The notes: a model not told the origin generated them from the sequence alone. A stretch of DNA of 64,000 nucleotides from Brevundimonas mediterranea (GCF_011064825.1 NZ_CP048751.1:3038001-3102000), one strand, 5' to 3'; shown: positions 45,757 to 57,311, counted from the stretch's first letter. Numbers and translations: made by a program.

Positions 45757-48047
45757 CGCCCGAGGGAGCCCCTGGCGTCACTATCCTGCCGGCGCGGACC
45801 GAGACGGTTCCGCCGGCGCCCCAAACTGCAAACAAAAACGAACCTGTTTCAACGACTGCAGAACCGGCCCCCGCCATCAAGCGTGCGCCGGTTCTTCGTC
45901 AGTTCGAGCTGATCGAGGCCGTCAAGGCCTATGACCCTACCGCCGACGAAGCGCTGCTGAACCGCGCCTATGTCTATGCGATGAAGATGCACGGCTCGCA
46001 GATGCGGGCCTCGGGCGATCCCTATTTCGCCCACCCGATCCAGGTCGCGGGCATACTGACCGACTACAAGCTCGACACAGCCACCATCGTCACAGCCCTG
46101 CTGCACGATGTGGTCGAGGACACCTCGGCGACGCGCGACGACATCGCTCAGATGTTCGGCGAGGAGGTCGCGGTCCTGGTCGAAGGCGTGACCAAGCTGA
46201 GCCGGCTGGAGCTTCAGGCGGAACACACCCGCCAGGCGGAGAACCTGCGGAAATTCATCCTGGCCATCAGCCGGGACGTCCGGGTGCTGCTGGTCAAGCT
46301 GGCGGACCGTCTGCACAACATGCGCACGCTCCAGTACGTCAAGCCGGAGAAGCGCGAACGGATCAGCCGCGAGACGCTGGAAGTCTATGCCCCGCTGGGA
46401 CGGTCGATCGGCATCCACTCGATTGCGTCCGAGTTGGAAGAACTGGCCTTCACCTATCTGAATCCGACGGCGAAGACGGCCATCGAACGGCGGCTGGAGG
46501 CGCTGAAGCTGGAGCATGGCCGCGCCATCGAAGGCGTGTCCGGCGAGGTCGAGCGGGTTCTGTCCGAGGCGGGCGTGGGCGCCCATGTGTTCGGGCGGCA
46601 AAAGACCCCCTATTCGATCTGGCGCAAGCTGCAGCGCAAGTCGGTCGGTTTCTCGTCCCTGTCCGACATCTATGGTTTCCGCGTGATCGTGGAAGCCGAG
46701 GACGACTGCTATCGCGCCCTGGGCGTCATCCATCGCGAATGGCCGATGGTGCCTGAGCGGTTCAAGGATTTCATCTCGACGCCCAAGTCGAACAACTATC
46801 GTTCGCTTCACACCACTGTGGTGGGGCCGCGCGGCCTCCGGATCGAGATGCAGATCCGCACAGAGGCGATGGATCGCGTGGCGGAAGACGGGGTGGCGGC
46901 CCATTGGCGCTACAAGAACCAGTCCTATGGATTCGACCACGAGGCCATGGCCAAGGGCGGCGGACGCGATCCGCTGCAGAACCTGCGCCATCTCGTTCAG
47001 GTGATTGAGCACGGCGAGGGCGGCGAAGATTGGGTCGAGCACGCCAAGCTCGAAATGTACCTGGACCAGGTGTTCGTCTTCACGCCCAAGGGGCGGCTGG
47101 TGACCTTGCCGCGCGGCGGCATGCCGCTGGACTTCGCTTATGCGGTCCACACCGAGGTCGGGGACACGGCCGTGGGGGTCAAGGTCAACGGCGAACTGAA
47201 GCCGATGCGGACGCCGCTTCAGAACGGCGACGTGATCGAGATCATCCGCGGGGCCAAACGCGAAGTGCCCGCCGACTGGCGCAGCCTGACGGTCACGGGC
47301 CGGGCCCGTTCGGCCATCCGCCGCCACATCCGGACTTCGGAACGCGAGGAGTTCGTCAAACTGGGCCGAATCGCCCTGCAGCAGACCCTGGCCCGAATAG
47401 ACAAGACCCTGGCCGAGGTGTCGCTGAAGCCGATTCTGGAGACCCTGGCGGTCGCCGGTGACGATGATGTGTTCGAAAGCCTGGGGCGCGGCCGACTATC
47501 GCCGACGACGGTGGCGGAGACCCTGTTCCCCGCCATGAAGGGGCGGCTGAAGGCCGGACCCGAGAAACAACGGATCGAAAGCGACACCGCCCGTCTGTTC
47601 GTGCGCGGCGGCGGACTGACGCCGGGCGTCAGCGTTCACTTCGGGCAGTGCTGCACCCCGGTGCCGGGCGATCGGATCGTCGGCATCCTGGAGCCGGAGA
47701 TCGGCCTGACGGTCCATACGATCGACTGCCAGTCCCTGGCGGCCTTCGCCGATGACGACTCGGTCTGGCACGACCTGCAATGGACGCCCCAGGCCGAGAC
47801 AGACGCCGTGGCGGCGGTTCGTCTGAACGCGACCATTCGCAACGCGCCGGGGGTGCTGGGGCAGGTGACGACCCTGATCGGCGAGGCGGGCGGCAATATC
47901 ATCAACCTGTCCATGGCCTACCGCCAGCAGGACTTCTTCGATGTGACCATCGACGTCGAGGTCGAAGACGCCAAACACGCGACCATGCTTATGGCGGCGC
48001 TGCGGGCCAATCCGTCCGTCGACAACGTCGATCGCGGTCGAGGCTGA
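45753..48047 (+). CDS. Bifunctional (p)ppGpp synthetase/hydrolase, RelA/SpoT family
   Basis: A protein of about 764 residues making and degrading the stringent alarmone. The HD hydrolase has H118-D119 ([16 protein letters not shown]). The synthetase has [20 protein letters not shown], whose RxKD motif marks bifunctional enzymes. A TGS domain ([20 protein letters not shown]) and a C-terminal ACT domain ([20 protein letters not shown]) follow. The first ATG (45981) lies inside the conserved N-terminus, since [20 protein letters not shown] and LLNRAYVYA are encoded in frame ahead of it. No ATG, GTG or TTG exists upstream in frame, so I place the start at CTG 45753, which overlaps the rpoZ stop (CTGA) and follows AGGAGG by about 8 bases. 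Confidence 0.93.
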   Translation: MTPEGAPGVTILPARTETVPPAPQTANKNEPVSTTAEPAPAIKRAPVLRQFELIEAVKAYDPTADEALLNRAYVYAMKMHGSQMRASGDPYFAHPIQVAGILTDYKLDTATIVTALLHDVVEDTSATRDDIAQMFGEEVAVLVEGVTKLSRLELQAEHTRQAENLRKFILAISRDVRVLLVKLADRLHNMRTLQYVKPEKRERISRETLEVYAPLGRSIGIHSIASELEELAFTYLNPTAKTAIERRLEALKLEHGRAIEGVSGEVERVLSEAGVGAHVFGRQKTPYSIWRKLQRKSVGFSSLSDIYGFRVIVEAEDDCYRALGVIHREWPMVPERFKDFISTPKSNNYRSLHTTVVGPRGLRIEMQIRTEAMDRVAEDGVAAHWRYKNQSYGFDHEAMAKGGGRDPLQNLRHLVQVIEHGEGGEDWVEHAKLEMYLDQVFVFTPKGRLVTLPRGGMPLDFAYAVHTEVGDTAVGVKVNGELKPMRTPLQNGDVIEIIRGAKREVPADWRSLTVTGRARSAIRRHIRTSEREEFVKLGRIALQQTLARIDKTLAEVSLKPILETLAVAGDDDVFESLGRGRLSPTTVAETLFPAMKGRLKAGPEKQRIESDTARLFVRGGGLTPGVSVHFGQCCTPVPGDRIVGILEPEIGLTVHTIDCQSLAAFADDDSVWHDLQWTPQAETDAVAAVRLNATIRNAPGVLGQVTTLIGEAGGNIINLSMAYRQQDFFDVTIDVEVEDAKHATMLMAALRANPSVDNVDRGRG

Positions 48048-48085
48048 GCCTTTGACTCGAGGGGCCGAGGCGCTAAGACCGCGCC

Positions 48086-48670
48086 ATGAACACCCAAGAC
48101 GTCCTCAACGAATTCCGTGACGCCGGCGCCCTGCGCGAAGGCCATTTCGTCCTGTCGTCCGGGCTGCACAGCCCGGTCTTCCTGCAGAAGAACCTGGTCT
48201 TCATGCAGACCGACCGCTGCGAACGCCTGTGCAAGGCCCTGGCGGACAAGATCGTCGCGACCGTGGGGCCCGTGGATGTCGCCATTTCGCCGGCCGTGGG
48301 CGGGATTATCCCCGGATATGAGACCGCGCGTCACCTGGGCGTGCCGTCGATGTATGTCGAGCGGGAAGGCGGGCAGTTCAAGCTGCGGCGCGGGTTCTCG
48401 GTCGAGCCGGGGCAGAAGGTGGTGATGGTCGAGGACATCGTCACCACGGGCCTGTCGTCGCGCGAGTGCATCGCCGCCATCCAGGCTGCGGGGGGCGAAG
48501 TGGTCGCGGCCGCCTGTATCGTGGATCGGTCGGGCGGCAAGGCGGATGTGGGCGTGCCCCTGATCGCCCTGGCCTCGCTGGAAGTGCCGGCCTATCCGGC
48601 CGACGCCCTGCCGCCGGAACTGGCGGCTCTGCCAGTCGAGGATCCCGGCAGCCGCAGACTTTCGAAGTGA
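48086..48670 (+). CDS. pyrE: Orotate phosphoribosyltransferase
   Basis: A 194-residue cytosolic enzyme joining orotate to PRPP to make orotidine 5'-phosphate in pyrimidine synthesis. The PRPP-binding motif is [20 protein letters not shown]. Other marks are [18 protein letters not shown] and [19 protein letters not shown]. It lies 38 bases after rsh in the same direction and 25 bases before pdxJ. Confidence 0.95.
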   Translation: MNTQDVLNEFRDAGALREGHFVLSSGLHSPVFLQKNLVFMQTDRCERLCKALADKIVATVGPVDVAISPAVGGIIPGYETARHLGVPSMYVEREGGQFKLRRGFSVEPGQKVVMVEDIVTTGLSSRECIAAIQAAGGEVVAAACIVDRSGGKADVGVPLIALASLEVPAYPADALPPELAALPVEDPGSRRLSK

Positions 48671-48694
48671 TGTTCGGTTTGGCGAGGAGCTGAG

Positions 48695-49435
48695 ATGCGC
48701 GAACGGGTCAGGCTGGGCGTCAACATCGATCATGTCGCCACCGTGCGGAACGCGCGGGGCGGGACGCATCCTGATCCGGCCCGTGCCGCCGAGGCGGCGC
48801 TGGCCGCCGGCGCCGACGGCATCACGGCCCATCTGCGCGAGGACCGTCGCCATATCACCGACGCCGACATCGATGTTCTGAGCGCCCTGTGCGCCCGGGC
48901 GGGCAAGCCCCTGAATTTCGAGATGGCGGTGACGGAGGAGATGCTGGCCATCGCCCTGCGCCATCGGCCCCACGCCGCCTGTCTGGTGCCCGAACGGCGC
49001 GAGGAGGTCACGACCGAGGGCGGTCTGGCCGTCGCGGGGCACGAGGCGCGGATCGCGCCGGTGGCCCAGGCCCTGGCCGAGGCGGGCATCCGGGTGTCCC
49101 TGTTCATCGAGCCGTCGGAAGACCAGGTCGAGGCCGCCGCCGCCGTCGGCGCGCAGGTGGTGGAGTTCCACACCGGCCGCTACTGCCTGCTGACCGATCC
49201 CGGCGAGCGGGAGGTCGAGTTCGAACGGATCGCCGCCGCCGCAGCCCAGGCCGACATCCTGGGGCTTGAGGTCCATGCCGGCCATGGGCTGGATTACGAC
49301 ACGGCGCCGCGCATGCTGGCGATCCCCGAAGTTCGAGAGCTGAACATCGGCCATTTCCTGATCGGCGAATCCATCTTCGTCGGCCTGGATTCCGCCATTC
49401 GCCGCATGCGGGCGGCGATGGACGCCGCCCTGTGA
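48695..49435 (+). CDS. pdxJ: Pyridoxine 5'-phosphate synthase
   Basis: A 246-residue TIM-barrel enzyme forming pyridoxine 5'-phosphate from 1-deoxyxylulose 5-phosphate and aminoacetone phosphate. Seen: [17 protein letters not shown] at the N-terminus, [20 protein letters not shown], and the C-terminal [12 protein letters not shown] and [17 protein letters not shown]. Its stop overlaps the GTG start of acpS (GTGA). Confidence 0.96.
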   Translation: MRERVRLGVNIDHVATVRNARGGTHPDPARAAEAALAAGADGITAHLREDRRHITDADIDVLSALCARAGKPLNFEMAVTEEMLAIALRHRPHAACLVPERREEVTTEGGLAVAGHEARIAPVAQALAEAGIRVSLFIEPSEDQVEAAAAVGAQVVEFHTGRYCLLTDPGEREVEFERIAAAAAQADILGLEVHAGHGLDYDTAPRMLAIPEVRELNIGHFLIGESIFVGLDSAIRRMRAAMDAAL

Positions 49436-49833
49436 TCCTCGGCGTCGGGGCGGACCTGTCCGATATTCGGAGAATCCAGGCCTCGCTGGATCGGTTCGGC
49501 GAGCGGTTCAAACAGCGCTGTTTCACCGATCTGGAGCGGACGCGATCGGACCGCAAGCCCGATCCCGCCTGGAGTTACGCCAAGCGGTTCGCCGCCAAGG
49601 AGGCCTGCGCCAAGGCCCTGGGCACCGGGATGAGAGCCGATGTCTACTGGCGCGACATGGGGGTGGTGAACCTGCGCTCCGGCCAGCCGACCCTGGCCCT
49701 GACGGGCCACGCCTCCGACCATCTGGCGCGACTGACGCCGGCGGGTCATGAGGCGAGGATTCACCTGACCCTCAGCGATGAACACCCCTATGCACTCGCC
49801 TTCGTGGTGATCGAAGCCTTGCCGCTGTCGTAA
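49432..49833 (+). CDS. acpS: Holo-[acyl-carrier-protein] synthase
   Basis: A 133-residue phosphopantetheinyl transferase activating the acyl carrier protein for fatty acid synthesis. Motifs are [20 protein letters not shown] (metal-binding Asp) and [18 protein letters not shown]. The start is GTG overlapping the pdxJ stop. Next gene is lepB after 46 bases, a pdxJ-acpS-lepB order familiar in alphaproteobacteria. Confidence 0.95.
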   Translation: MILGVGADLSDIRRIQASLDRFGERFKQRCFTDLERTRSDRKPDPAWSYAKRFAAKEACAKALGTGMRADVYWRDMGVVNLRSGQPTLALTGHASDHLARLTPAGHEARIHLTLSDEHPYALAFVVIEALPLS

Positions 49834-49879
49834 TCGCGATATACCCGTCACGGGACGACCGCGCAGACGCGGCAAGGGG

Positions 49880-50857
49880 ATGCTTGATCGCATGAGCGAA
49901 GACCAGAAGCCGCACGACGCCGATGCTGCCCAGACCAACGCGACCGACGCCACGCCGGAGGAAGTCTTCGCCGCGTCCGAGGCCGATGCGCCTGTGGAGG
50001 CGGTGAAGGATCCCGCCGCCGAAAAGCGCCCGGTCTGGAGCGACAAGGGGGATGCGCCGTTCGAGGACGAGCCGACGACTCCGGTCTATGCGCGCAAGCC
50101 CGCCAAGAAGGCCAAGGGCGAACAGAGCGCCGGCGACGAAACGGTCGAGATCGTCAAGACGATCTTCTTCGCCCTGCTGATCGCCATGGTGCTGCGGATC
50201 TTCCTGTTCCAGCCCTTCACCATCCCGTCGGCCTCGATGGAGCCGAACCTGTACGAAGGCGACTATATCGTCGTGTCGAAATGGTCCTACGGCTATTCGA
50301 AACACTCGATCCCGTTCAGCCCGCCGCTGTTCGACGGCCGCATCATGGGTTCGGCGCCCAAGCGCGGCGATATCGTGGTGTTCAAGCTGCCGCGTGACGA
50401 CAAGACCGACTTCATCAAGCGAGTGATCGGCCTGCCGGGCGACCGCATCCAGATGATCGCCAACAAGCTGTATATCAACGACAAGCCGGTTCAGGACGTC
50501 GTCGTCAGCCAGGGTGAGATCGACGACATCTTCGGCGCGCACACGATCGCCGAGGTCCGCGAGACCCTGCCGGAAGGCAAGAGCTTCATGACCCAGGACT
50601 TCGGCCCCGGCAACGACCTGGACGACACCCCGGTCTATGAGGTGCCGGTCGGCCACTACTTCATGATGGGCGACAACCGCGACAACTCGATCGACAGCCG
50701 TGTCGAACAGTCCAGCGGCGTGGGCATGGTCCCGGCCGAGAACTTGGTCGGCAAGGCGCAGATCATCCTGTTCTCGTGGAAGCCCGGATCGTCGCTGTGG
50801 AACCCCGTCAGCTGGTTCAACGTGCGGCTCGACCGGTTCTTCAACGTCCTGCACTGA
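49880..50857 (+). CDS. lepB: Signal peptidase I
   Basis: A 325-residue inner-membrane serine protease that removes signal peptides. A cytosolic acidic N-terminus of about 90 residues precedes one membrane helix (TIFFALLIAMVLRIFLFQPF). The catalytic Ser119 is in IPSASMEPNLYEGD and the Lys180 in DFIKRVIGLPGDRI, with box E MGDNRDNSIDSR near residue 265. An ATG four codons in (49892) is an alternative with AAGGGG ahead. Its stop overlaps the rnc start (TGATG). Confidence 0.96.
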   Translation: MLDRMSEDQKPHDADAAQTNATDATPEEVFAASEADAPVEAVKDPAAEKRPVWSDKGDAPFEDEPTTPVYARKPAKKAKGEQSAGDETVEIVKTIFFALLIAMVLRIFLFQPFTIPSASMEPNLYEGDYIVVSKWSYGYSKHSIPFSPPLFDGRIMGSAPKRGDIVVFKLPRDDKTDFIKRVIGLPGDRIQMIANKLYINDKPVQDVVVSQGEIDDIFGAHTIAEVRETLPEGKSFMTQDFGPGNDLDDTPVYEVPVGHYFMMGDNRDNSIDSRVEQSSGVGMVPAENLVGKAQIILFSWKPGSSLWNPVSWFNVRLDRFFNVLH

Positions 50858-51567
50858 TGGCCAATTTACGGGCCGAGGCGGTCGCGGCGCTTCAGACACG
50901 CATTGGTCATGCCTTTAGGGATGCGGCCTTGCTGGAACGCGCCCTGACCCACGCCAGCGTGGGCGAGGGCGCGCCGGTCGGCGTGCATGGCCCCCGCGAC
51001 AACGAGCGGCTGGAGTTCCTGGGCGACCGGGTGCTGGGCCTGCTGGTGGCCGAGAAGCTGTCGCGGGACTATCCCACCGCCAACGAGGGTCAGCTCTCGT
51101 CCAGCCTGCACGCCCTGGTCGACAAGACCGCCTGCGCACGGGTGGGAGAGGCCCTGGGCGTCGGCGCTGCGCTGCGGCTGTCGCCGGGCGAGACCAAGAC
51201 GGGGGGGCGCCGCAAGGCCGGGGTGATCGCCGACGCGGTCGAGGCCATCCTGGCGGCCGTCTATCTGGACGGCGGGCTGGAGGCGGCGCGAGCCTTCTTC
51301 GACAAGGCCTGGGCGGAAGAGTTTTCCGCCCCGCCGTCACGGACCGTGACCAACCCCAAGTCGGCGCTGCAGGAGTGGGCCCAGGCCAAGGGCCGACCGC
51401 TTCCGACCTATCGCGTCGCGGATCGGACGGGTTCGGATCATGCGCCGACATTCACCATCGAGGTGTCCGTCGAGGGCGTGGAGCCCTTGACCGCACAGGG
51501 GCGTTCGCGTCAGGAGGCGGAGAAGGCGGCCGCAACGGCTCTCCTCAAACGTGAAGGCGTCATTTGA
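50857..51567 (+). CDS. rnc: Ribonuclease III
   Basis: A 236-residue double-stranded-RNA endonuclease for rRNA processing and mRNA turnover. The RNase III signature is ERLEFLGDRVLGLLVAEKLS at about residues 47-66. The second acidic patch is DAVEAILAAVYLDGG, and a C-terminal double-stranded RNA binding domain includes NPKSALQEWAQAKGRPLPTY. Its stop overlaps the TTG start of era (TTGA). Confidence 0.96.
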   Translation: MANLRAEAVAALQTRIGHAFRDAALLERALTHASVGEGAPVGVHGPRDNERLEFLGDRVLGLLVAEKLSRDYPTANEGQLSSSLHALVDKTACARVGEALGVGAALRLSPGETKTGGRRKAGVIADAVEAILAAVYLDGGLEAARAFFDKAWAEEFSAPPSRTVTNPKSALQEWAQAKGRPLPTYRVADRTGSDHAPTFTIEVSVEGVEPLTAQGRSRQEAEKAAATALLKREGVI

Positions 51568-52511
51568 CCGATATCGAAAACCAGCGCGCGGGCTTCGCCG
51601 CCATCATCGGCGCGCCGAACGCCGGCAAGTCCACGCTGGTCAACCGGCTGACCGGATCCAAGGTCTCCATCGTCACCCAGAAGGTGCAGACGACACGGTT
51701 CCCGGTGCGCGGCATCGCCATGGAAGGCGACGCCCAGATCGTTCTGGTGGACACCCCCGGCATCTTCACCCCGCGCCGTCGGCTGGACCGGGCCATGGTC
51801 GCCTCGGCCTGGGGCGGAGCGCAGGACGCGGACGTGGTCGTCCACCTGATCGACGCCCAGTCGCACATCAACGCCGAGGGCCGTGAAGGCACGGCGGCGG
51901 ACCGCCGCTCGGCCGAGGACACCGAGACCATCATCGCCAATCTTCAGTCCACCGGGACGAAGGTGATTCTGGCGCTGAACAAGATCGACGGCATGCGCCG
52001 CGACACCCTGCTGGCCCTGTCGCAGACACTGTTCGAGAGCGGCGTCTATGACGAGGTCTATATGATCTCCGCCGCCAACGGCGACGGGGTCGAGGACCTG
52101 AAGCAGCGTCTGGCGCGGTCGATGCCCAAGGGGCCGTGGCTGTATCCAGAGGACCAGGCGGCGGACGTGCCGGTGCGGGTTCTGGCGGCCGAGATCACGC
52201 GCGAGAAGGTCTATCTGCGCGTCCACGAGGAACTGCCCTATTCGGCGGCGGTGGAGACCACCAGTTTCGAGGACCGCGCCGACGGCTCGGCCCGGATCGA
52301 ACAGACCATCTATGTCGAGCGCGAGAGCCAGCGGCCCATCGTCCTGGGCAAGGGGGGCCAGACGCTGAAATGGATCGGCCAGAAGGCGCGCGAGGAGCTG
52401 AACGAGATCCTCGGCCGCCAGGTCCACCTGTTCCTGACCGTCAAGGTTGATCCGAAGTGGCAGGATTCGCGGGCGCTTTACGCCCAGTTCGGTCTGGATT
52501 TCGACGTCTGA
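51564..52511 (+). CDS. era: GTPase Era
   Basis: A 315-residue essential GTPase that binds 16S rRNA during 30S assembly. G1 is GAPNAGKS (residues 16-23), G3 VDTPGIF, and G4 NKID, followed by a KH domain (KGGQTLKWIGQKAREELNEI). The TTG start at 51564 overlaps the rnc stop; the coding begins TTGACCGATATCG. Gene order rnc-era matches most bacteria. The C-terminus is VDPKWQDSRALYAQFGLDFD. Confidence 0.96.
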   Translation: MTDIENQRAGFAAIIGAPNAGKSTLVNRLTGSKVSIVTQKVQTTRFPVRGIAMEGDAQIVLVDTPGIFTPRRRLDRAMVASAWGGAQDADVVVHLIDAQSHINAEGREGTAADRRSAEDTETIIANLQSTGTKVILALNKIDGMRRDTLLALSQTLFESGVYDEVYMISAANGDGVEDLKQRLARSMPKGPWLYPEDQAADVPVRVLAAEITREKVYLRVHEELPYSAAVETTSFEDRADGSARIEQTIYVERESQRPIVLGKGGQTLKWIGQKAREELNEILGRQVHLFLTVKVDPKWQDSRALYAQFGLDFDV

Positions 52512-52517
52512 GTTCCC

Positions 52518-53762
52518 GTGTTTGAAGTGCCGCGTACCCCTGGGGGCCATCCCCGGCTCGTTCTGGGCGTCCTTGGGGCGCTGATCCTCGGCGGCGCGGT
52601 CTGGGCGGGCTTCTCCACGGCCGTGAAACCCGCCAGCGATGCGGTTCTGGCCTCCATACGTCCCGACACGCCGCCGCGTCCGCCCCTGGTGGTGGTCGAG
52701 GACTTGCCGCAACTGGCCGCACGGCTGGACCGTGAGGCCGCCGCCGGGCGTTTCATGGGGGCGGTGCTGGTGGCCAAGGGCGACCGGGTGCTGTTCCGTC
52801 AGGTCTATGGCGAGGCGAACTATGAGCAGGATCGGCCGCTGAAGCTGGATTCCCGGTTTCGCCTGGCCTCGATCTCCAAACAGTTCACCGCCACGGCCAT
52901 CCTGCGTCTTCAGGACGAGGGAAGGCTGCGCATCTCCGACCCCGTGTGCAAATGGATCCAGCCGTGCCCGAAGGCGTGGGAGCCGGTGCGGATCAGCCAC
53001 CTGCTGTCGCACACCTCGGGGATACCGGACCTGATGGCGCGGCCGGGCTGGGGCATGCGTCGGACCACGCCGGCGACCCTGAACGAGCTGACCGAGGATT
53101 CGAAACGTTTCGGCCTGCAGTTCGCGCCGGGAACCAAGGTCCGTTACGACAATGCGGGCTTCAACCTGGCGGCGGCCATCGTCGAGCAGGCCAGCGGCCG
53201 GCCCTATGACGCCTATATGCGCGAGACCTTCTTCGGCCCCTTGGGCATGAAGGACAGCGGGCTGGACCTGGACGGCGGCGACCATGGGGTGATCATGGGC
53301 TACGCCAACTTCCCGGCCGGGCTGGCGGCCCAGCCGAACGCCAACACCTCCATCGTCGCCGGGGCGGGTGCGGTCTATTCGACCCTGGACGATCTGCTGG
53401 TCTGGCAAAGGGCGCTGCACCGGGGAGCGCTGCTGAAGCCGTTCAGCTATCAGCAGATGCTGGCCGACCACGCCCCGGCCGACACGCCCAAGGAGCGGGG
53501 CCGTCCGCGCCGCGACTGGGGTTACGGGATCTTCTCGAACCGGCTGGGCGATCAGGTTCGGCCCAGTTTCCAGGATCGCCAGATCTATCACACCGGCAGC
53601 TGGGGCGGGTTCCGCAACCTGATGCTCTATCAGCCCGAGGCCGATGTGACGGTGATCGTGCTGTCGAACAATTATCACCTCCGCGACCAGGTCTTCCTGA
53701 TCAGCCAACAGGCGATGGCCGAGGCCCTGGGCCGGGAATTCCCCACGACCCTGGCCCGCTGA
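52518..53762 (+). CDS. Serine beta-lactamase-like (class C/DD-peptidase fold) hydrolase
   Basis: A 414-residue protein with an N-terminal hydrophobic segment (residues about 13-33) and a beta-lactamase-related domain. The catalytic S118-x-x-K121 is in RLASISKQF, the Y210-D-N212 motif is in VRYDNAGFN, and HTGSWGGFR corresponds to the KTG-like box. Family members are esterases or peptidases as often as lactamases, so drug resistance should not be assumed. It has a GTG start 6 bases after the era stop, and it is an interruption of the usual era-recO neighbourhood. Confidence 0.88.
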   Translation: MFEVPRTPGGHPRLVLGVLGALILGGAVWAGFSTAVKPASDAVLASIRPDTPPRPPLVVVEDLPQLAARLDREAAAGRFMGAVLVAKGDRVLFRQVYGEANYEQDRPLKLDSRFRLASISKQFTATAILRLQDEGRLRISDPVCKWIQPCPKAWEPVRISHLLSHTSGIPDLMARPGWGMRRTTPATLNELTEDSKRFGLQFAPGTKVRYDNAGFNLAAAIVEQASGRPYDAYMRETFFGPLGMKDSGLDLDGGDHGVIMGYANFPAGLAAQPNANTSIVAGAGAVYSTLDDLLVWQRALHRGALLKPFSYQQMLADHAPADTPKERGRPRRDWGYGIFSNRLGDQVRPSFQDRQIYHTGSWGGFRNLMLYQPEADVTVIVLSNNYHLRDQVFLISQQAMAEALGREFPTTLAR

Positions 53763-53769
53763 CCGCCCG

Positions 53770-55407
<1,638 letters not shown>

Positions 55408-55471
55408 TCAGAGGGCCGGCTCCGGCGGCTAGCCTGTTTTCGAAAATCGAGAACAGGAGTAGAACGAACCC

Positions 55472-55972
55472 ATGATCGCCGCTCTCGCCGCCCTGGCCCT
55501 GATGTCCGTCCCCCTGCAATCTACGGAGGACCCCGTGGTCGCGGCCGAGGCCGTGGTGGATCGGATGCATGCGGCGGCTTCGCATGCTGACGCCGACGCC
55601 TATTTCGGCCTGTTCACGCCCGACGCCCGCTTCATCGGCACCGACGCGACCGAGCGATGGTCGCTGGCTCAGTTCAAGGCCTATGCGGCGCCCTATTTCT
55701 CGCGGGGGCAGGGGTGGACCTATCGGCCCCACGACCGGGTCACGACACTGGCGCCCGGCGACTGTCGCTGCATCGTCTGGTTCGACGAACTGCTGGACAA
55801 CGACGCCTATGGGCTGACGCGCGGTTCCGGCGTGCTGCGCCGAACCGAGGACGGCTGGAAGATCGAGCAGTATGTGTTGAGCATGCCCATTCCGAACGAC
55901 AAGGCGAAGGCAGTGGTGGCTCTGGTTCAGTCTCCGGTCGAGGCCCGGCCTGACGCGGATCCCGCGCACTGA
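55472..55972 (+). CDS. SnoaL/NTF2-like exported protein
   Basis: A 166-residue protein with a short signal-like N-terminus (MIAALAALALMSVPLQS) and an NTF2-fold domain: VVDRMHAAASHADADAYFGL, FTPDARFIGTDATERWSLAQ, FSRGQGWTYRPHDR. Such domains bind small molecules or act as ketosteroid-isomerase-like enzymes; the function here is unknown. AACAGGAG sits about 18 bases before the ATG. Its stop overlaps the recO start (TGATG). Confidence 0.8.
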   Translation: MIAALAALALMSVPLQSTEDPVVAAEAVVDRMHAAASHADADAYFGLFTPDARFIGTDATERWSLAQFKAYAAPYFSRGQGWTYRPHDRVTTLAPGDCRCIVWFDELLDNDAYGLTRGSGVLRRTEDGWKIEQYVLSMPIPNDKAKAVVALVQSPVEARPDADPAH

Positions 55973-56703
55973 TGGATTTTCATGAAGAGGCCTTTGTCCT
56001 GTCGGCGCGCGCCCATGGGGACACCGGCGCCGTGGTGGATCTGTTGACCGAAAGCCATGGACGGCGCGCGGCCTATGTGGCCGGCGGGGCGTCCCGCAAG
56101 ATGCGACCCTTCCTGCAGGCCGGGGCGCGGGTCGTGGCCGACTATCGCGCGCGGACATCGGATCATCTGGGCGGGGCGCGGCTGGAGCCGGTGGGCGAGG
56201 GGCCCAGCGCCCTGTTCGACGACGCCCTGGCCCTGACCGGCCTGGCGGCTGCTGCGGGGGTGGCGCAGGGGGCCTTGCCTGAGCGTGAGCCGCATCCCGG
56301 CGTCTTCCTGGCCTTTGAGGCCCTGATGGCCGCCTTCGCCCTTCCGGACGTCTGGCCGGCCATCTTCGTGCGGTTCGAGGCGGGGCTGCTGGAAGACCTG
56401 GGCTTCGGCCTCGATCTGTCGAAATGTGCGGCGACGGGGACGGCGGACGACCTGATCTATGTCAGCCCCCGCACCGGGCGGGCGGTCAGCCGCGAAGCCG
56501 GCGCCCCCTATGCCGACAAGATGCTGAGCCTGCCGCCCTTCATGCTGGGGGCGCAGGCGGGGCTGGTCGAGGGCGACGTCAGGGCGGGGTTCGACCTGAC
56601 CGGCCATTTTCTGGAACAGTTCGTCTTCCACCCGCAGAACAAGCCCTTGCCGGCCGCGCGGGTCTGGATGCTGGACCGGCTGGCCGAGACGGGACGTCTC
56701 TAA
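55972..56703 (+). CDS. recO: DNA repair protein RecO
   Basis: A 243-residue protein that loads RecA on single-stranded DNA with RecF and RecR. The N-terminal OB fold shows EEAFVLSARAHGDTGAVVDL and GRRAAYVAGGASRKMRPFLQ; the helical remainder includes RFEAGLLEDLGFGLDLSKCA, which is strongly RecO-like. It is coupled to the NTF2-like gene upstream. A hairpin follows within 20 bases of the stop. Confidence 0.94.
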   Translation: MDFHEEAFVLSARAHGDTGAVVDLLTESHGRRAAYVAGGASRKMRPFLQAGARVVADYRARTSDHLGGARLEPVGEGPSALFDDALALTGLAAAAGVAQGALPEREPHPGVFLAFEALMAAFALPDVWPAIFVRFEAGLLEDLGFGLDLSKCAATGTADDLIYVSPRTGRAVSREAGAPYADKMLSLPPFMLGAQAGLVEGDVRAGFDLTGHFLEQFVFHPQNKPLPAARVWMLDRLAETGRL

Positions 56704-56719
56704 GCGACGGCTTCGGGTT

Positions 56720-56760
56720 CAAGCCCCATAGCCAATTCGGCGCGGGGCTCGCTTTCTTGG
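56720..56760 (+). terminator. Possible terminator after recO
   Basis: A nested stem, AGCCCC paired with GGGGCT and an inner GCC-AATTC-GGC, is followed by CGCTTTCTT. It lies about 20 bases after the recO stop and would separate recO from the R-body genes. The T run is short, so efficiency is uncertain. Confidence 0.5.
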
Positions 56761-56933
56761 GCGCCTTGCAGGCCTGACGCCGCTGCGTCGCCTGAGCTGT
56801 GCTTCAGATCTCGAAAAACAACCGCGGGAAATTCACGCCACGCCCCATGGCGCGTCATGGTTGTGGGGGTCGACTTTCAACGGGGCCACGCGACCCTCCA
56901 TCCGAGGCCTCAATCGAATGGAAGGAGACAAGC
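56761..56933 (+). promoter_or_regulatory. Leader and presumed promoter region of the R-body operon
   Basis: This non-coding stretch precedes the first Reb gene. It contains CCATGGCGCGTCATGG (56845-56860), an inverted repeat with CCATG and CATGG arms that could be an operator. A ribosome binding site AAGGAG lies about 7 bases before the ATG at 56934. No standard promoter is recognised. Confidence 0.4.
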
Positions 56934-57272
56934 ATGGCTATTCCGACCCCGGTGAACGGTCAGATCACCGACGCCGTCACCCAGGCGAATGTGAAGGTCC
57001 TTGGCGACGCCCCGGCGATGGCCATGGGCGCGATCTATCAGTCGCTCGCCCACTCCACCGGCATTCTCTACGAGAACGCGACGTCATCGCAGCAGCAGCT
57101 GGCGATCGCCGCCCAGGCCGCGACCAACCAGGGCGTGATCCAGATCTACAGCGTCGACACCATGGCCGGCGCGGTCGCCACGTCGAAGATCGCCCAGTCC
57201 GATACGCCCGACAACATGATGGCCCTTCTGACGGCCCTGCGCGCCGTCGGTCCCACGGCTGCGGTTTCCTGA
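56934..57272 (+). CDS. RebB family R-body protein (long form, copy 1)
   Basis: A 112-residue protein of the RebB family (PF11747), building block of R-bodies, coiled insoluble ribbons that unroll on a pH change. Its N-terminus is PTPVNGQITDAVTQANVKVL, followed by APAMAMGAIYQSLAHSTGIL, NATSSQQQLAIAAQAATNQG and VIQIYSVDTMAGAV, the full family signature. It is small, Ala/Gln-rich, Cys-free and without a signal peptide. Tight RBS (AAGGAG) and its first place suggest it is a major subunit. It is nearly identical to the next gene. Upstream frame extension to 56799 has no support. Confidence 0.93.
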   Translation: MAIPTPVNGQITDAVTQANVKVLGDAPAMAMGAIYQSLAHSTGILYENATSSQQQLAIAAQAATNQGVIQIYSVDTMAGAVATSKIAQSDTPDNMMALLTALRAVGPTAAVS

Positions 57273-57311
57273 TTTTCCGTCCCGCAAACCCAAAACAGAA
57301 GGACTTGAGAC

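Noticed and set aside
45981..45983. ATG at 45981 as the start of the RelA/SpoT gene
   Set aside because: Conserved N-terminal residues are encoded upstream in the same frame, so starting here would cut the hydrolase domain's conserved head.
56799..56933. N-terminal extension of the first Reb protein by 45 residues
   Set aside because: The strong AAGGAG lies directly before the ATG at 56934, and every Reb paralog here starts at the same conserved position.
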